Assembly: GCA_910585035.1 (NCBI GenBank)
Contig: CAJUEF010000008.1
Coordinates: 29,342-34,620, forward strand
Direction of reading: 5' to 3'
Source: an uncultured Christensenellaceae bacterium
GTDB lineage: Bacteria > Bacillota > Clostridia > Christensenellales > MGBC116941
DNA length: 5,279 nt
Shown here one piece after another: positions 1 through 5,279 of the stretch (positions within the stretch are counted from its first letter, which is position 1; each line of letters starts with the position of its first letter). A program made the translations under genes and the position numbers. The notes beneath the pieces are model-generated. The model worked only from the letters and a program-made list of their open reading frames with translations, was not told the DNA's origin and did no database searches.

Positions 1-1
1 C

Positions 2-319
2 GGACTTATTCTTATTTCAAAAGCCTTTGCTGAGTTTTTTATTGACCGTCATGCCTGTGACGAGCAGTTTATTAAAATGGCAAAAGTCATGGGAATTGAA
101 AATGCAAATAAGCCAGAGGATTTTATTACTGCCCTTGTAAAATTACAGGAGGATTGCGGTGTAGCCGATATTAAAATGAGCGATTACGGCTTTGATAAAT
201 CAGAATGTATGACCCTTGCAAAAGGAGCGCGCTCCATGCAGGGAGGATTATTTTTAGCAAACCCGTGTGAAATGACAGACGAGGACTGCGCTCTTGTATT
301 TGAAAAATCATATAAATAA
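2..319 (+). CDS. Iron-containing alcohol dehydrogenase, C-terminal part (5' end outside window)
   Basis: The reading frame is open from the left edge, so the Met codon at 77 is internal and the gene begins upstream. The visible 105 residues match the all-helical C-terminal end of the iron-type (group III) alcohol dehydrogenases, which are about 380-390 residues long. Supporting features are a helix with the stretch ISKAFAEFFIDR near the left edge, then a GVADIKMSDYGFD segment, and a closing LFLANPCEMTDEDCALVFEKSY that resembles the usual 'NP..(L/M)T.ED...I....Y' ending. The family reduces aldehydes or oxidises alcohols with NAD(P)(H). The iron-ligand histidines and the nucleotide-binding motif lie in the missing part, so activity and substrate cannot be judged. 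It ends in TAA 19 bases before the next start, consistent with co-transcription. Family assignment is fairly sure; the subfamily is not. Confidence 0.75.
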   Translation, partial: GLILISKAFAEFFIDRHACDEQFIKMAKVMGIENANKPEDFITALVKLQEDCGVADIKMSDYGFDKSECMTLAKGARSMQGGLFLANPCEMTDEDCALVFEKSYK

Positions 320-327
320 AACTTTAC

Positions 328-334
328 GGAGGTG
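328..334 (+). promoter_or_regulatory. Ribosome binding site for the flavodoxin-AKR lipoprotein
   Basis: GGAGGTG lies just upstream of the ATG at 339, with GGAGG six bases before it. It decides the start: the frame is also open from a TTG at 294, but that codon has no comparable site, overlaps the dehydrogenase gene and would place 15 polar residues ahead of a clean lipoprotein signal peptide. Confidence 0.8.
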
Positions 335-338
335 TGCA

Positions 339-1823
339 ATGAAGCGTTTACTATGGATGACCGTAGCTTTTATAATATTATGCTCTTTAGCGGCATGTAA
401 TCAAAATATCAAAACAGATAACAGCGCAAATACAGCAAATAATTCACCAACAAATACAGATAACCCGTCTGCACCTAATTTAGAAAATAAAAACGCAAAC
501 ATTTTAGTTGCATATTTTTCCTATACGGGAACAACAAAAAGGCTGGCAGAATACGCCGCAGAATATTTAAATGGAGATTTATTTGAAATCCAAGCAGAAA
601 TACCTTATAACAGCAGCGACACAGATTATAACAACACAAATTCAAGAACAACAAAAGAGCAAAAAGATTCTTCTTCAAGGCCTGCTATTGCAAATCGGGT
701 AAGTGATATTGCAAAATATGATACAGTTGTGCTTGCCTACCCCATCTGGCATGGTGAAGCTCCCAGAATTATAAACACCTTTCTTGAAAGCTATGACTTT
801 TCAGGTAAAACCATTGTTCCATTTTGCACATCCCATAGCAGCGGAATTGGCTCAAGCGACAGAAATTTACACACTCTGTGCGACAACACGGCTCAGTGGA
901 AGTCAGGAAAACGCTTTAATTCCAGTACAACTAAGGAAGATATGTCATCATGGCTGCAAGGTTTAGGCATTGAGCCAGTAAAATCCCAAAGTGCAGGAGG
1001 TAATGCAGTGAAATTTAATTTTGATACAAAAAAAGTTAAGCTCAACAGCGGCTATGACATGCCTGTTTATGGCATTGGTACATACAGCCTGCAAAACGAA
1101 GTATGCGTAAATTCTGTTTCTGAAGCGCTTTCCCGTGGAGTAAGACTAATCGATACAGCTTATATATATCAAAATGAAGTGGAAGTCGGCAGAGCAGTTA
1201 GAAATTCCGGTATTCCAAGAGAAGAAATATTTGTAACAACCAAGCTATATCCAAACCAATATTCCAATGTAGCAAATGCTATTGATGAAGCTCTTGGAAA
1301 GCTAGAAATAGGATATATTGATTTAATGCTTCTCCATCATCCCGGAGATTATGATGTAGAGGCATATCGAGCGATGGAACAGGCTGTTGCTGATGGAAAA
1401 ATCCGCTCTATTGGTTTATCAAATTGGTACATAAAAGAGCTTAACGAGTTTTTGCCTCAAGTGACCATCACTCCTGCTCTTGTTCAAAATGAAATACATC
1501 CTTATTATCAGGACAGAGAAGTTGTAGAATATATACAAAGTCTTGGTATTGTAGCCCAGGGCTGGTATCCTCTTGGTGGCAGAGGATATACTGCACAGCT
1601 TCTTGGTAATGACGTAATTTCATCTATTGCTAATGCTCATAAAAAATCATCTGCTCAGGTAATACTTCGGTGGAATTTACAAAATGGTGTTGTAGTTATC
1701 CCGGGTTCCAGTAATCCAGATCACATTCAGGAAAATACAGAATTGTTCGACTTTAATTTAAGTGATGAAGAAATGGCACAAATTTATGCTTTAAACCGTA
1801 ACGAAAAACATGATTGGTATTAA
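339..1823 (+). CDS. Predicted lipoprotein: flavodoxin domain fused to aldo/keto reductase
   Basis: The product is 494 residues. Residues 1-20 form a lipoprotein signal: MKR, a hydrophobic core, and the lipobox L17-A-A-C20. A linker rich in Asn, Thr and Ser runs to about 53. Residues 54 to about 217 are a flavodoxin of the Flavodoxin_4 type, with the FMN-phosphate loop S61-Y-T-G-T-T66, the region after IPY, and AYPIWHG at 133-139. Residues 224-494 are a full-length aldo/keto reductase barrel with the catalytic tetrad D272, Y277, K302 and H333, plus GLSNW and a cofactor loop IPGSSNPDHIQEN (454-466). Where NADPH-using relatives usually have Lys and Arg in that loop, this one has G456 and H462. 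Known family roles are FMN electron transfer and NAD(P)H-dependent carbonyl reduction. Inference: one chain couples both. An exported reductase would lack NADPH, so either the reductase works differently or the domains are also made separately. The substrate is unknown. Confidence 0.85.
   Translation: MKRLLWMTVAFIILCSLAACNQNIKTDNSANTANNSPTNTDNPSAPNLENKNANILVAYFSYTGTTKRLAEYAAEYLNGDLFEIQAEIPYNSSDTDYNNTNSRTTKEQKDSSSRPAIANRVSDIAKYDTVVLAYPIWHGEAPRIINTFLESYDFSGKTIVPFCTSHSSGIGSSDRNLHTLCDNTAQWKSGKRFNSSTTKEDMSSWLQGLGIEPVKSQSAGGNAVKFNFDTKKVKLNSGYDMPVYGIGTYSLQNEVCVNSVSEALSRGVRLIDTAYIYQNEVEVGRAVRNSGIPREEIFVTTKLYPNQYSNVANAIDEALGKLEIGYIDLMLLHHPGDYDVEAYRAMEQAVADGKIRSIGLSNWYIKELNEFLPQVTITPALVQNEIHPYYQDREVVEYIQSLGIVAQGWYPLGGRGYTAQLLGNDVISSIANAHKKSSAQVILRWNLQNGVVVIPGSSNPDHIQENTELFDFNLSDEEMAQIYALNRNEKHDWY
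995..1010 (+). promoter_or_regulatory. Possible internal ribosome binding site and GTG start for a free AKR
   Basis: AGGAGG at 995-1000 is followed, after seven bases, by an in-frame GTG at 1008 that falls exactly at the junction of the two domains. Starting there would give a 271-residue protein beginning MKFNFDTKKVKL, the normal length and start for a free cytosolic aldo/keto reductase. The site may be a relic of two formerly separate genes or a working second start. Gly-Gly codons (GGA GGT) can create such a motif by chance, so function is unproven. Confidence 0.45.
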
Positions 1824-1837
1824 TGGAGACAATTTTA

Positions 1838-2416
1838 ATGAAAGTATTAGGAATTAACGGAAGCTCAAGAAAAGATGGAAATACTGCAATAATAATTAAT
1901 ACCGTCTTTAAAGAATTACAAAAAGAAGGTATTGACACAGAATTAATACAGCTTTCCGAAAGTATAATTGAGCCTTGTAAAGCATGCTGGGCATGCAATG
2001 GAAAAAATAATTGCGTTCATAAAAATGATATATTTTGTATCGCTTTTGAAAAGCTCTTACAATCCGACGGTATTATATTAGGCTCGCCTGTATATTCAGC
2101 AAATATTTCTTCAAGGATGCAGGCTTTTATAGAAAGAACTGCTGTAGTAGCTGATATGAATAACGGCATATTAAAACACAAGGTCGGCGCTGCTGTGGCA
2201 GCAGTGCGGCGAGGCGGAGCATTACAAGCAATCGACGCCATGAACCACTTGTTTTTAAATCACGAAATGTTTATTGCTGGTTCAACATATTGGAATATGA
2301 CTTATGGTCAAATGCCTAAAGACGTATTAAATGACAGCGAAGGTATAGATAACATGAAAAACCTCGGTCAAAATATGGCTTACCTACTAAAACTTCTTTA
2401 TAATAAAAATAATTAA
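1838..2416 (+). CDS. Iron-sulfur flavoprotein, NADPH-dependent FMN reductase/flavodoxin fold
   Basis: The product is 192 residues. The start MKVLGINGSSRKDGNT has beta strand 1 followed by the FMN-phosphate loop G8-S-S-R-x-D-G-N-T16, typical of the NADPH-dependent FMN reductase superfamily. C47-x2-C50-x2-C53-x5-C59 fits the compact C-x2-C-x2-C-x(4-7)-C motif that holds a 4Fe-4S cluster in iron-sulfur flavoproteins of anaerobes. LGSPVYSANISSRMQAFIER is the expected flavin-side loop and following helix. The family passes electrons between ferredoxin-like donors and FMN; physiological acceptors are mostly unknown. The ATG at 1838 is chosen because GGAGA at 1825-1829 sits eight bases before it. 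An ATG at 1823 overlaps the previous stop as TAATG but has no ribosome site. The 14-base gap to the lipoprotein gene suggests the same operon. It is probably cytosolic; no signal peptide is seen. Confidence 0.85.
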   Translation: MKVLGINGSSRKDGNTAIIINTVFKELQKEGIDTELIQLSESIIEPCKACWACNGKNNCVHKNDIFCIAFEKLLQSDGIILGSPVYSANISSRMQAFIERTAVVADMNNGILKHKVGAAVAAVRRGGALQAIDAMNHLFLNHEMFIAGSTYWNMTYGQMPKDVLNDSEGIDNMKNLGQNMAYLLKLLYNKNN

Positions 2417-2424
2417 TATAATAT

Positions 2425-2475
2425 ATAAAATAGGTTTATCTTAAATCAAAAGGTAAACCTATTTTATTTTCTTTT
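2425..2475 (+). terminator. Rho-independent terminator of the redox operon
   Basis: A 14-bp perfect stem pairs 2425-2438 with 2454-2467 (core AATAGGTTTA/TAAACCTATT). Four further inner pairs, including one U-G wobble at 2439/2453, leave a seven-base loop at 2443-2449. A T-rich tail (TTTTCTTTT, 2467-2475) follows on the + strand. It begins nine bases after the iron-sulfur flavoprotein stop. The wobble pairs only in + strand RNA, and the run of U is on that strand, so the direction is clear. Confidence 0.85.
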
Positions 2476-2493
2476 AAACAACTTTATATGTAT

Positions 2494-2525
2494 AAATAAA
2501 AAGTACAGGATTTCTCCTGCACTTT
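2494..2525 (-). terminator. Rho-independent terminator of the urease accessory operon
   Basis: An 11-bp stem pairs 2515-2525 with 2500-2510, read on the - strand, around the four-base loop GAAA, a stable GNRA-type tetraloop. One pair (2505/2520) is G-U in - strand RNA but A-C on the + strand, which assigns it to the ure transcript. A U-rich tail (UUAUUU, 2499-2494) follows. The stem begins ten bases after the ureD stop. It might also slow + strand transcription, since TTTGTTTTT follows the stem on that side. Confidence 0.8.
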
Positions 2526-2535
2526 GTTTTTAAAG

Positions 2536-3345
2536 CTATTTATTGTTTTCTCTGTTAATAACCGCAGTAGCAATTTGAGTGTTAATAAGCTCAAGAGCAT
2601 TGCCCTCATATCCAAATATCCTTACCAGAACATCATCGTGTCCTGTTGTTGTAACGCCATAGGTAATATCCTGATTGGACTGCGCAAGAAGATCTCTTAT
2701 CATTTTAACAAGCTCTTTGCTGTCATTAAAGTTTACAATTACAATATTGGATAAATGAGTATATCCTTCATACATTCCAAAGCCTTCCATGTTAAACATT
2801 TCAGGATCAAAATAAGTATTATCTCTGTAAACTCTTTTGCCGCCAACAAAAATGTCAGTTAAATTCTTAAAGTAGGTATAACCAAAGGTTTCACCATAGT
2901 GAACACGTCCACTGGACAGAATTTCATGATACAAAAGCTTTGATGTTTCATCCTTTAAATTTATTGTAGTTGTGTTTTCAAAAGCTGAATTTTTAAAAGG
3001 AATAGTTGGCTGAGGCATATAGTTTAAAATAGCCCCGGAATCAACATTTATTATGTTAACCCTTTCAGCATGTCCCTCTTCCATCTTATGAATTTTTTCA
3101 TAAGATTGGGATGTAATTTCACTTCTGCAGTTTTCACCAATGTCTACATTGATATTATATCTGTCACCGGACATGATGCCGCTTGATGAAGATAAAAGCA
3201 TAACCCTAACAAGTCCGTAATCCGTATTGAAAGGAGTAATAATTTTAAGTGGTGAAGTGAAATATACGTCCCTAAGGATAGTTCTGCCATCCTCATGTGT
3301 CATTTTAATGTTTGCAACTGATTCTCTGCTATAGTTGTTTCCCAT
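2536..3345 (-). CDS. ureD: Urease accessory protein UreD (UreH)
   Basis: The product is 269 residues, the usual size for UreD/UreH. UreD binds apo-urease and, with UreF and UreG, forms the complex that guides nickel and CO2 into the active site; it is cytosolic. Conserved blocks seen are SSSSGIMSGDRY (52-63), the Firmicute form of the family's 'GG..GGD' turn; LNYMPQPTIPF (107-117); and HEILSSGRVHYGE (140-152), matching the family 'E....GR...GE' block. The ATG at 3345 is only three bases past the ureG stop. Its likely ribosome site, AAGGAA (3359-3354), lies inside the end of ureG, so translation is probably coupled. It is last in the E-F-G-D order and is followed by a terminator. The stop is TAG. 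The only sequence oddity is that the first glycine-rich block is Ser-rich. Confidence 0.93.
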   Translation of the reverse strand: MGNNYSRESVANIKMTHEDGRTILRDVYFTSPLKIITPFNTDYGLVRVMLLSSSSGIMSGDRYNINVDIGENCRSEITSQSYEKIHKMEEGHAERVNIINVDSGAILNYMPQPTIPFKNSAFENTTTINLKDETSKLLYHEILSSGRVHYGETFGYTYFKNLTDIFVGGKRVYRDNTYFDPEMFNMEGFGMYEGYTHLSNIVIVNFNDSKELVKMIRDLLAQSNQDITYGVTTTGHDDVLVRIFGYEGNALELINTQIATAVINRENNK

Positions 3346-3348
3346 ATA

Positions 3349-3957
3349 TTACATTCCTTCCAGCAAAACATCACTCTTTATCCAAGCTATCACATCATCA
3401 ATGCCGATGTTCTGTCTAATGTTAGTAAATATGAATGGCTTATCGCCTCTCATTTTTTTGGAATCTCTCTCCATAACTTCAAGACTTGCACCAACATAAG
3501 GCGCTAAGTCAATTTTATTTATAACAAGCAAATCAGATCTTGTAATACCAGGTCCGCCTTTGCGAGGAATCTTATCACCCTCTGCAACGTCAATAACAAA
3601 GATAGTAGCATCAACCAGCTCAGGACTGAAAGTAGCAGAAAGGTTATCTCCACCGCTTTCAATAAAGATAATCTGTGCATCAGGATGAGAATTAGCTAAA
3701 TCCTCAACAGCTTCCAAATTCATAGATGCATCCTCACGAATGGCTGTGTGAGGGCATCCACCGGTTTCAACACCTCTAATTCTGTCTTTAGGCATAACGC
3801 TGTTTTTCATAAGGAACTCTGCGTCCTCTTTAGTGTAAATATCATTTGTAACAACACAGATACTGTATTCGCTAGATAATTTACGAGTTAAGCATTCAAT
3901 TAATGCAGTTTTACCGGAGCCTACAGGGCCGGCAACTCCAATTTTAACATACGACAT
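3349..3957 (-). CDS. ureG: Urease accessory GTPase UreG
   Basis: The product is 202 residues, the normal UreG length. UreG is a SIMIBI-class GTPase; its GTP-bound dimer carries nickel and releases it to urease through the UreF-UreD complex after GTP hydrolysis. Seen in order: P-loop G10-P-V-G-S-G-K-T17; TNDIYTKEDAEFL (37-49); the metal-binding C68-P-H70 within GVETGGCPHTAIREDAS; ESGGDNLSATFSPEL (100-114), a UreG hallmark; KIPRKGGPGITRSDLLVINKIDL (from 129) with the guanine-specificity N147-K-I-D150. All key residues are intact. AGGAGG (3970-3965) lies seven bases before the ATG, and the gene starts 14 bases after ureF stops. This is the most certain call in the window. Confidence 0.97.
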   Translation of the reverse strand: MSYVKIGVAGPVGSGKTALIECLTRKLSSEYSICVVTNDIYTKEDAEFLMKNSVMPKDRIRGVETGGCPHTAIREDASMNLEAVEDLANSHPDAQIIFIESGGDNLSATFSPELVDATIFVIDVAEGDKIPRKGGPGITRSDLLVINKIDLAPYVGASLEVMERDSKKMRGDKPFIFTNIRQNIGIDDVIAWIKSDVLLEGM

Positions 3958-3971
3958 AAAAATCCCTCCTG

Positions 3972-4679
3972 TTAAGACATGTAAAGTCTTGAATATAACG
4001 TTTCATGCTGCATACACCTGGTGTCAAATCCCGGCATTGAAAGACCGAGCATTGACTCATCAAGAGTTTTCACCTTTTCAATTATTTCTGTAAAAAGCTT
4101 ACTGCATTTATACAAAATCTGCTGACCCTGAGTCTGGCTGAGCGGCACAGCTTTAACACTGTTTGTAACCATTGCAGAGGTAGCAGCATAGAGATAAAAA
4201 GACAAAGCAGTAGTCTTATCTACATTAATAGCCGCGCAAAAAACTCCGTAAGCTATAGCATGATTAGGAACAACCTCTTTATTATTCACTTTTTCAAGAT
4301 ATCTGTTAAAGATTTCAGATTCAAACTTAATTTCAGTTGTTGTAGAAATAGTTTTAACAAATCTGCTGCCAAGCTTTAAGCTTGCATCTCTGATTTCTTG
4401 AGGTGACTTAATTACATGCATAATGTCATCCAATTCCATTACTTTTTTTAAATCCCCTGCTTTAGCAGCGTCATAAGCAAGAGAAGCAGACAACAGTTCA
4501 GAGTAAAGATAAGTTGTTTTCAAATTGGTGCTTATATATTCATAAGCCTTTTCTTCATCACGAACTAAGTCCTTTAAAATGTAAGTCTCAAGCCCGTATG
4601 ACTGTGTGTATCCACCAATAGGAAAAACAGAGTCGTTTACCTGCATTAGAAGATAAACCTTTTCATTAGTAAATTCCAT
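3972..4679 (-). CDS. ureF: Urease accessory protein UreF
   Basis: The product is 235 residues and mostly helical, as expected for UreF. UreF bridges UreD and UreG, acts as a fidelity checkpoint for UreG's GTPase, and helps form the nickel-transfer complex on apo-urease in the cytosol. Family signatures are D16-S-x-F-P-I-G-G-Y-T-Q-S-Y-G-L-E31 near the N terminus, KAVPLSQTQGQQIL near the C terminus (family 'AIPLGQTDGQ'), and the ending RCMQHETLYSRLYMS (family 'HE..YSRLF.S'). The C-terminal tail, which in Helicobacter UreF contacts UreH, is therefore complete. The ATG at 4679 is preceded by GAGGAG (4694-4689) at nine bases. It is separated from ureE by 128 bases, far more than the other gaps in this operon, and that gap holds a large stem-loop. 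Confidence 0.95.
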   Translation of the reverse strand: MEFTNEKVYLLMQVNDSVFPIGGYTQSYGLETYILKDLVRDEEKAYEYISTNLKTTYLYSELLSASLAYDAAKAGDLKKVMELDDIMHVIKSPQEIRDASLKLGSRFVKTISTTTEIKFESEIFNRYLEKVNNKEVVPNHAIAYGVFCAAINVDKTTALSFYLYAATSAMVTNSVKAVPLSQTQGQQILYKCSKLFTEIIEKVKTLDESMLGLSMPGFDTRCMQHETLYSRLYMS

Positions 4680-4709
4680 GGCATGTATCTCCTCTTAAAT
4701 AATTTATAT

Positions 4710-4751
4710 ACAAAATATTACAAGGAGACAGCCATCCCCTTGCTATTTTGT
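4710..4751 (-). other. Intercistronic stem-loop between ureE and ureF
   Basis: Read on the - strand, an 8-bp outer stem ACAAAATA/TATTTTGT (4751-4744 with 4717-4710) encloses a small internal loop (one base against three). Inside it is an 8-bp inner stem CAAGGGGA/TCTCCTTG (4742-4735 with 4728-4721) and a six-base loop (4734-4729). One inner pair is G-U in the sense RNA but A-C on the other strand, which favours a role in ure mRNA. No U-run follows, so it is not a standard terminator; it ends about 15 bases before the ureF ribosome site. Roles in mRNA processing, stability or partial attenuation are possible. Confidence 0.6.
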
Positions 4752-4807
4752 TGATACATATCAATGAATAGTGTTAACTGCTCACTGATGTTTGAGTAGT
4801 TTTAATA

Positions 4808-5278
4808 CTAGTGTTTATGCTCATGACCATTCTCGTGATCATGATGATGCTCATGTCCGCAGCAATGACCGTGATGATGCTCACCATTATGCTCGTGATG
4901 ATGTTCATGGTTATGAACGTGGTCATGTTCATGACTATGGTGATGATTATGCTCATGACCATGATCATGGCTGTGTTCATTTTCATTGTCGTCACCATAA
5001 AAACTACCCACAGCTTTTCCGCCTTTGCCATCGTATCCACCATCATCATGTGAATGACCGTGAACATTAACGGCAGCAGAAATTGCTCTGTCATGAGTAA
5101 GTTTAACCATTCCAACCTCAACAGATACACCAAGTTTTTCAAGCATCACTTTAATTGGCATTTCATATGGAGTATAAAACTCTGTCGGCTTGTCCCCTTT
5201 AAAAAACGGAGCATGCCTGTTGCCAATTTCATAACACACTTTAGGAATAAGGTCTGTCGTCGGCACATTAATAATTAA
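4808..5278 (-). CDS. ureE: Urease accessory nickel chaperone UreE, N-terminus outside window
   Basis: The visible 156 residues run to the right edge in an open frame. The GTG at 5266 is not taken as the start, because LIINVPTTDLIPKVCYEIGNRH continues back through it and aligns in layout with the end of the UreE N-terminal domain (compare 'YVI.PQTMQEMGKMAFEIGNRH' in Bacillus pasteurii). The missing part should be the roughly 70-80-residue peptide-binding-like domain. G-N-R-H carries the conserved dimer-interface nickel-binding His (His96 in Klebsiella). After a standard C-terminal domain (GVSVEVGMVKLTHDRA) come HGHSH, a Gly/Asp-rich spacer, and a 55-residue tail with 29 His and one Cys-Cys pair. 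UreE stores nickel and hands it to UreG. It would follow ureC in the usual order. Confidence 0.93.
   Translation of the reverse strand, partial: LIINVPTTDLIPKVCYEIGNRHAPFFKGDKPTEFYTPYEMPIKVMLEKLGVSVEVGMVKLTHDRAISAAVNVHGHSHDDGGYDGKGGKAVGSFYGDDNENEHSHDHGHEHNHHHSHEHDHVHNHEHHHEHNGEHHHGHCCGHEHHHDHENGHEHKH
4811..4975 (-). repeat. Low-complexity His-rich coding repeat in ureE tail
   Basis: This stretch encodes the His-rich tail as alternating CAT/CAC with GAA, GAG, GAT, GAC, AAC and GGT codons, giving many short imperfect direct repeats. Because CAT reads as ATG on the other strand, it also creates long Met- or His-rich shadow frames on both strands that are not genes. Such tracts can vary in length between strains through slippage. 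Confidence 0.85.
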
Positions 5279-5279
5279 T

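Noticed and set aside
294..338. Upstream TTG start for the lipoprotein gene
   Set aside because: It overlaps the dehydrogenase gene, lacks a ribosome site and would add 15 polar residues before a clean signal peptide that starts at the ATG at 339.
1814..1837. Earlier starts (TTG 1814, ATG 1823) for the iron-sulfur flavoprotein
   Set aside because: No ribosome site precedes them, and the conserved fold begins directly at MKVLGINGSS from the ATG at 1838, which has GGAGA at good spacing.
475..2241. Minus-strand and out-of-frame open frames inside the redox operon (475-678, 784-966, 1753-1998, 2017-2241)
   Set aside because: They lie wholly or almost wholly within well-supported genes, have no recognisable domains and no ribosome sites.
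2524..2754. Plus-strand open frame antisense to ureD
   Set aside because: It starts in the terminator and runs through conserved ureD coding sequence, with low-complexity content and no family resemblance.
4697..4807. Promoter for ureFGD in the ureE-ureF gap
   Set aside because: No convincing -35/-10 pair with proper spacing was found; the gap is A+T-rich, so isolated TATA-like matches are expected by chance.
4811..4975. Possible CRISPR or tandem repeat array
   Set aside because: The repeats are irregular, codon-phased and encode the UreE His tail; there are no constant repeats with unique spacers.
4774..5142. Met- and His-rich open frames overlapping the ureE tail on both strands
   Set aside because: They are shadows caused by CAT/ATG complementarity in the repetitive His codons; they have no ribosome sites and match no protein family.
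5264..5266. GTG as the true start of ureE
   Set aside because: The frame is open to the window edge, the residues before it continue the UreE pattern, and starting here would remove the whole N-terminal domain.
5054..5278. Plus-strand open frame antisense to ureE
   Set aside because: It lies opposite the conserved UreE C-terminal domain and shows no recognisable motif.

Overview
The window is A+T-rich and tightly packed. It looks like chromosomal DNA of a low-G+C anaerobic Firmicute, probably a gut-type Clostridia member. The support is strong purine-rich Shine-Dalgarno sequences, a lipobox lipoprotein, an iron-sulfur flavoprotein, an iron-type alcohol dehydrogenase and an ureE-F-G-D gene order. 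The genus cannot be read from this sequence.

The left half (about 1-2416, + strand) is a redox operon. It starts with the 3' end of an iron-containing alcohol dehydrogenase. After 19 bases comes an unusual predicted lipoprotein that fuses a flavodoxin domain to a complete aldo/keto reductase. After 14 more bases comes a small flavoprotein with a four-cysteine iron-sulfur cluster motif. The tight spacing suggests one transcript, and a strong + strand terminator (about 2425-2475) closes it. The substrate is unknown. The operon pairs two NAD(P)H-type carbonyl/alcohol oxidoreductase domains with two FMN-type electron carriers.

The right half (5279 down to 2536, - strand) is the accessory part of a urease operon in the order ureE-ureF-ureG-ureD. 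These four proteins build the dinickel centre of urease: UreE delivers nickel, UreG is the GTPase, and UreF and UreD (UreH) bind the apo-urease. The structural genes ureABC are not in the window and are expected beyond the right edge. UreE is cut by that edge and ends in an extreme His-rich tail. A 42-base sense-strand stem-loop lies between ureE and ureF. The operon ends at its own terminator (about 2494-2525), so the two operons converge tail to tail.

No mobile element, CRISPR array, tRNA or rRNA was seen, and no stretch over 300 bases lacks a gene. I found no convincing entirely new system. The items most worth a second look are the flavodoxin-aldo/keto reductase fusion with a possible internal start, and the ureE-ureF stem-loop.
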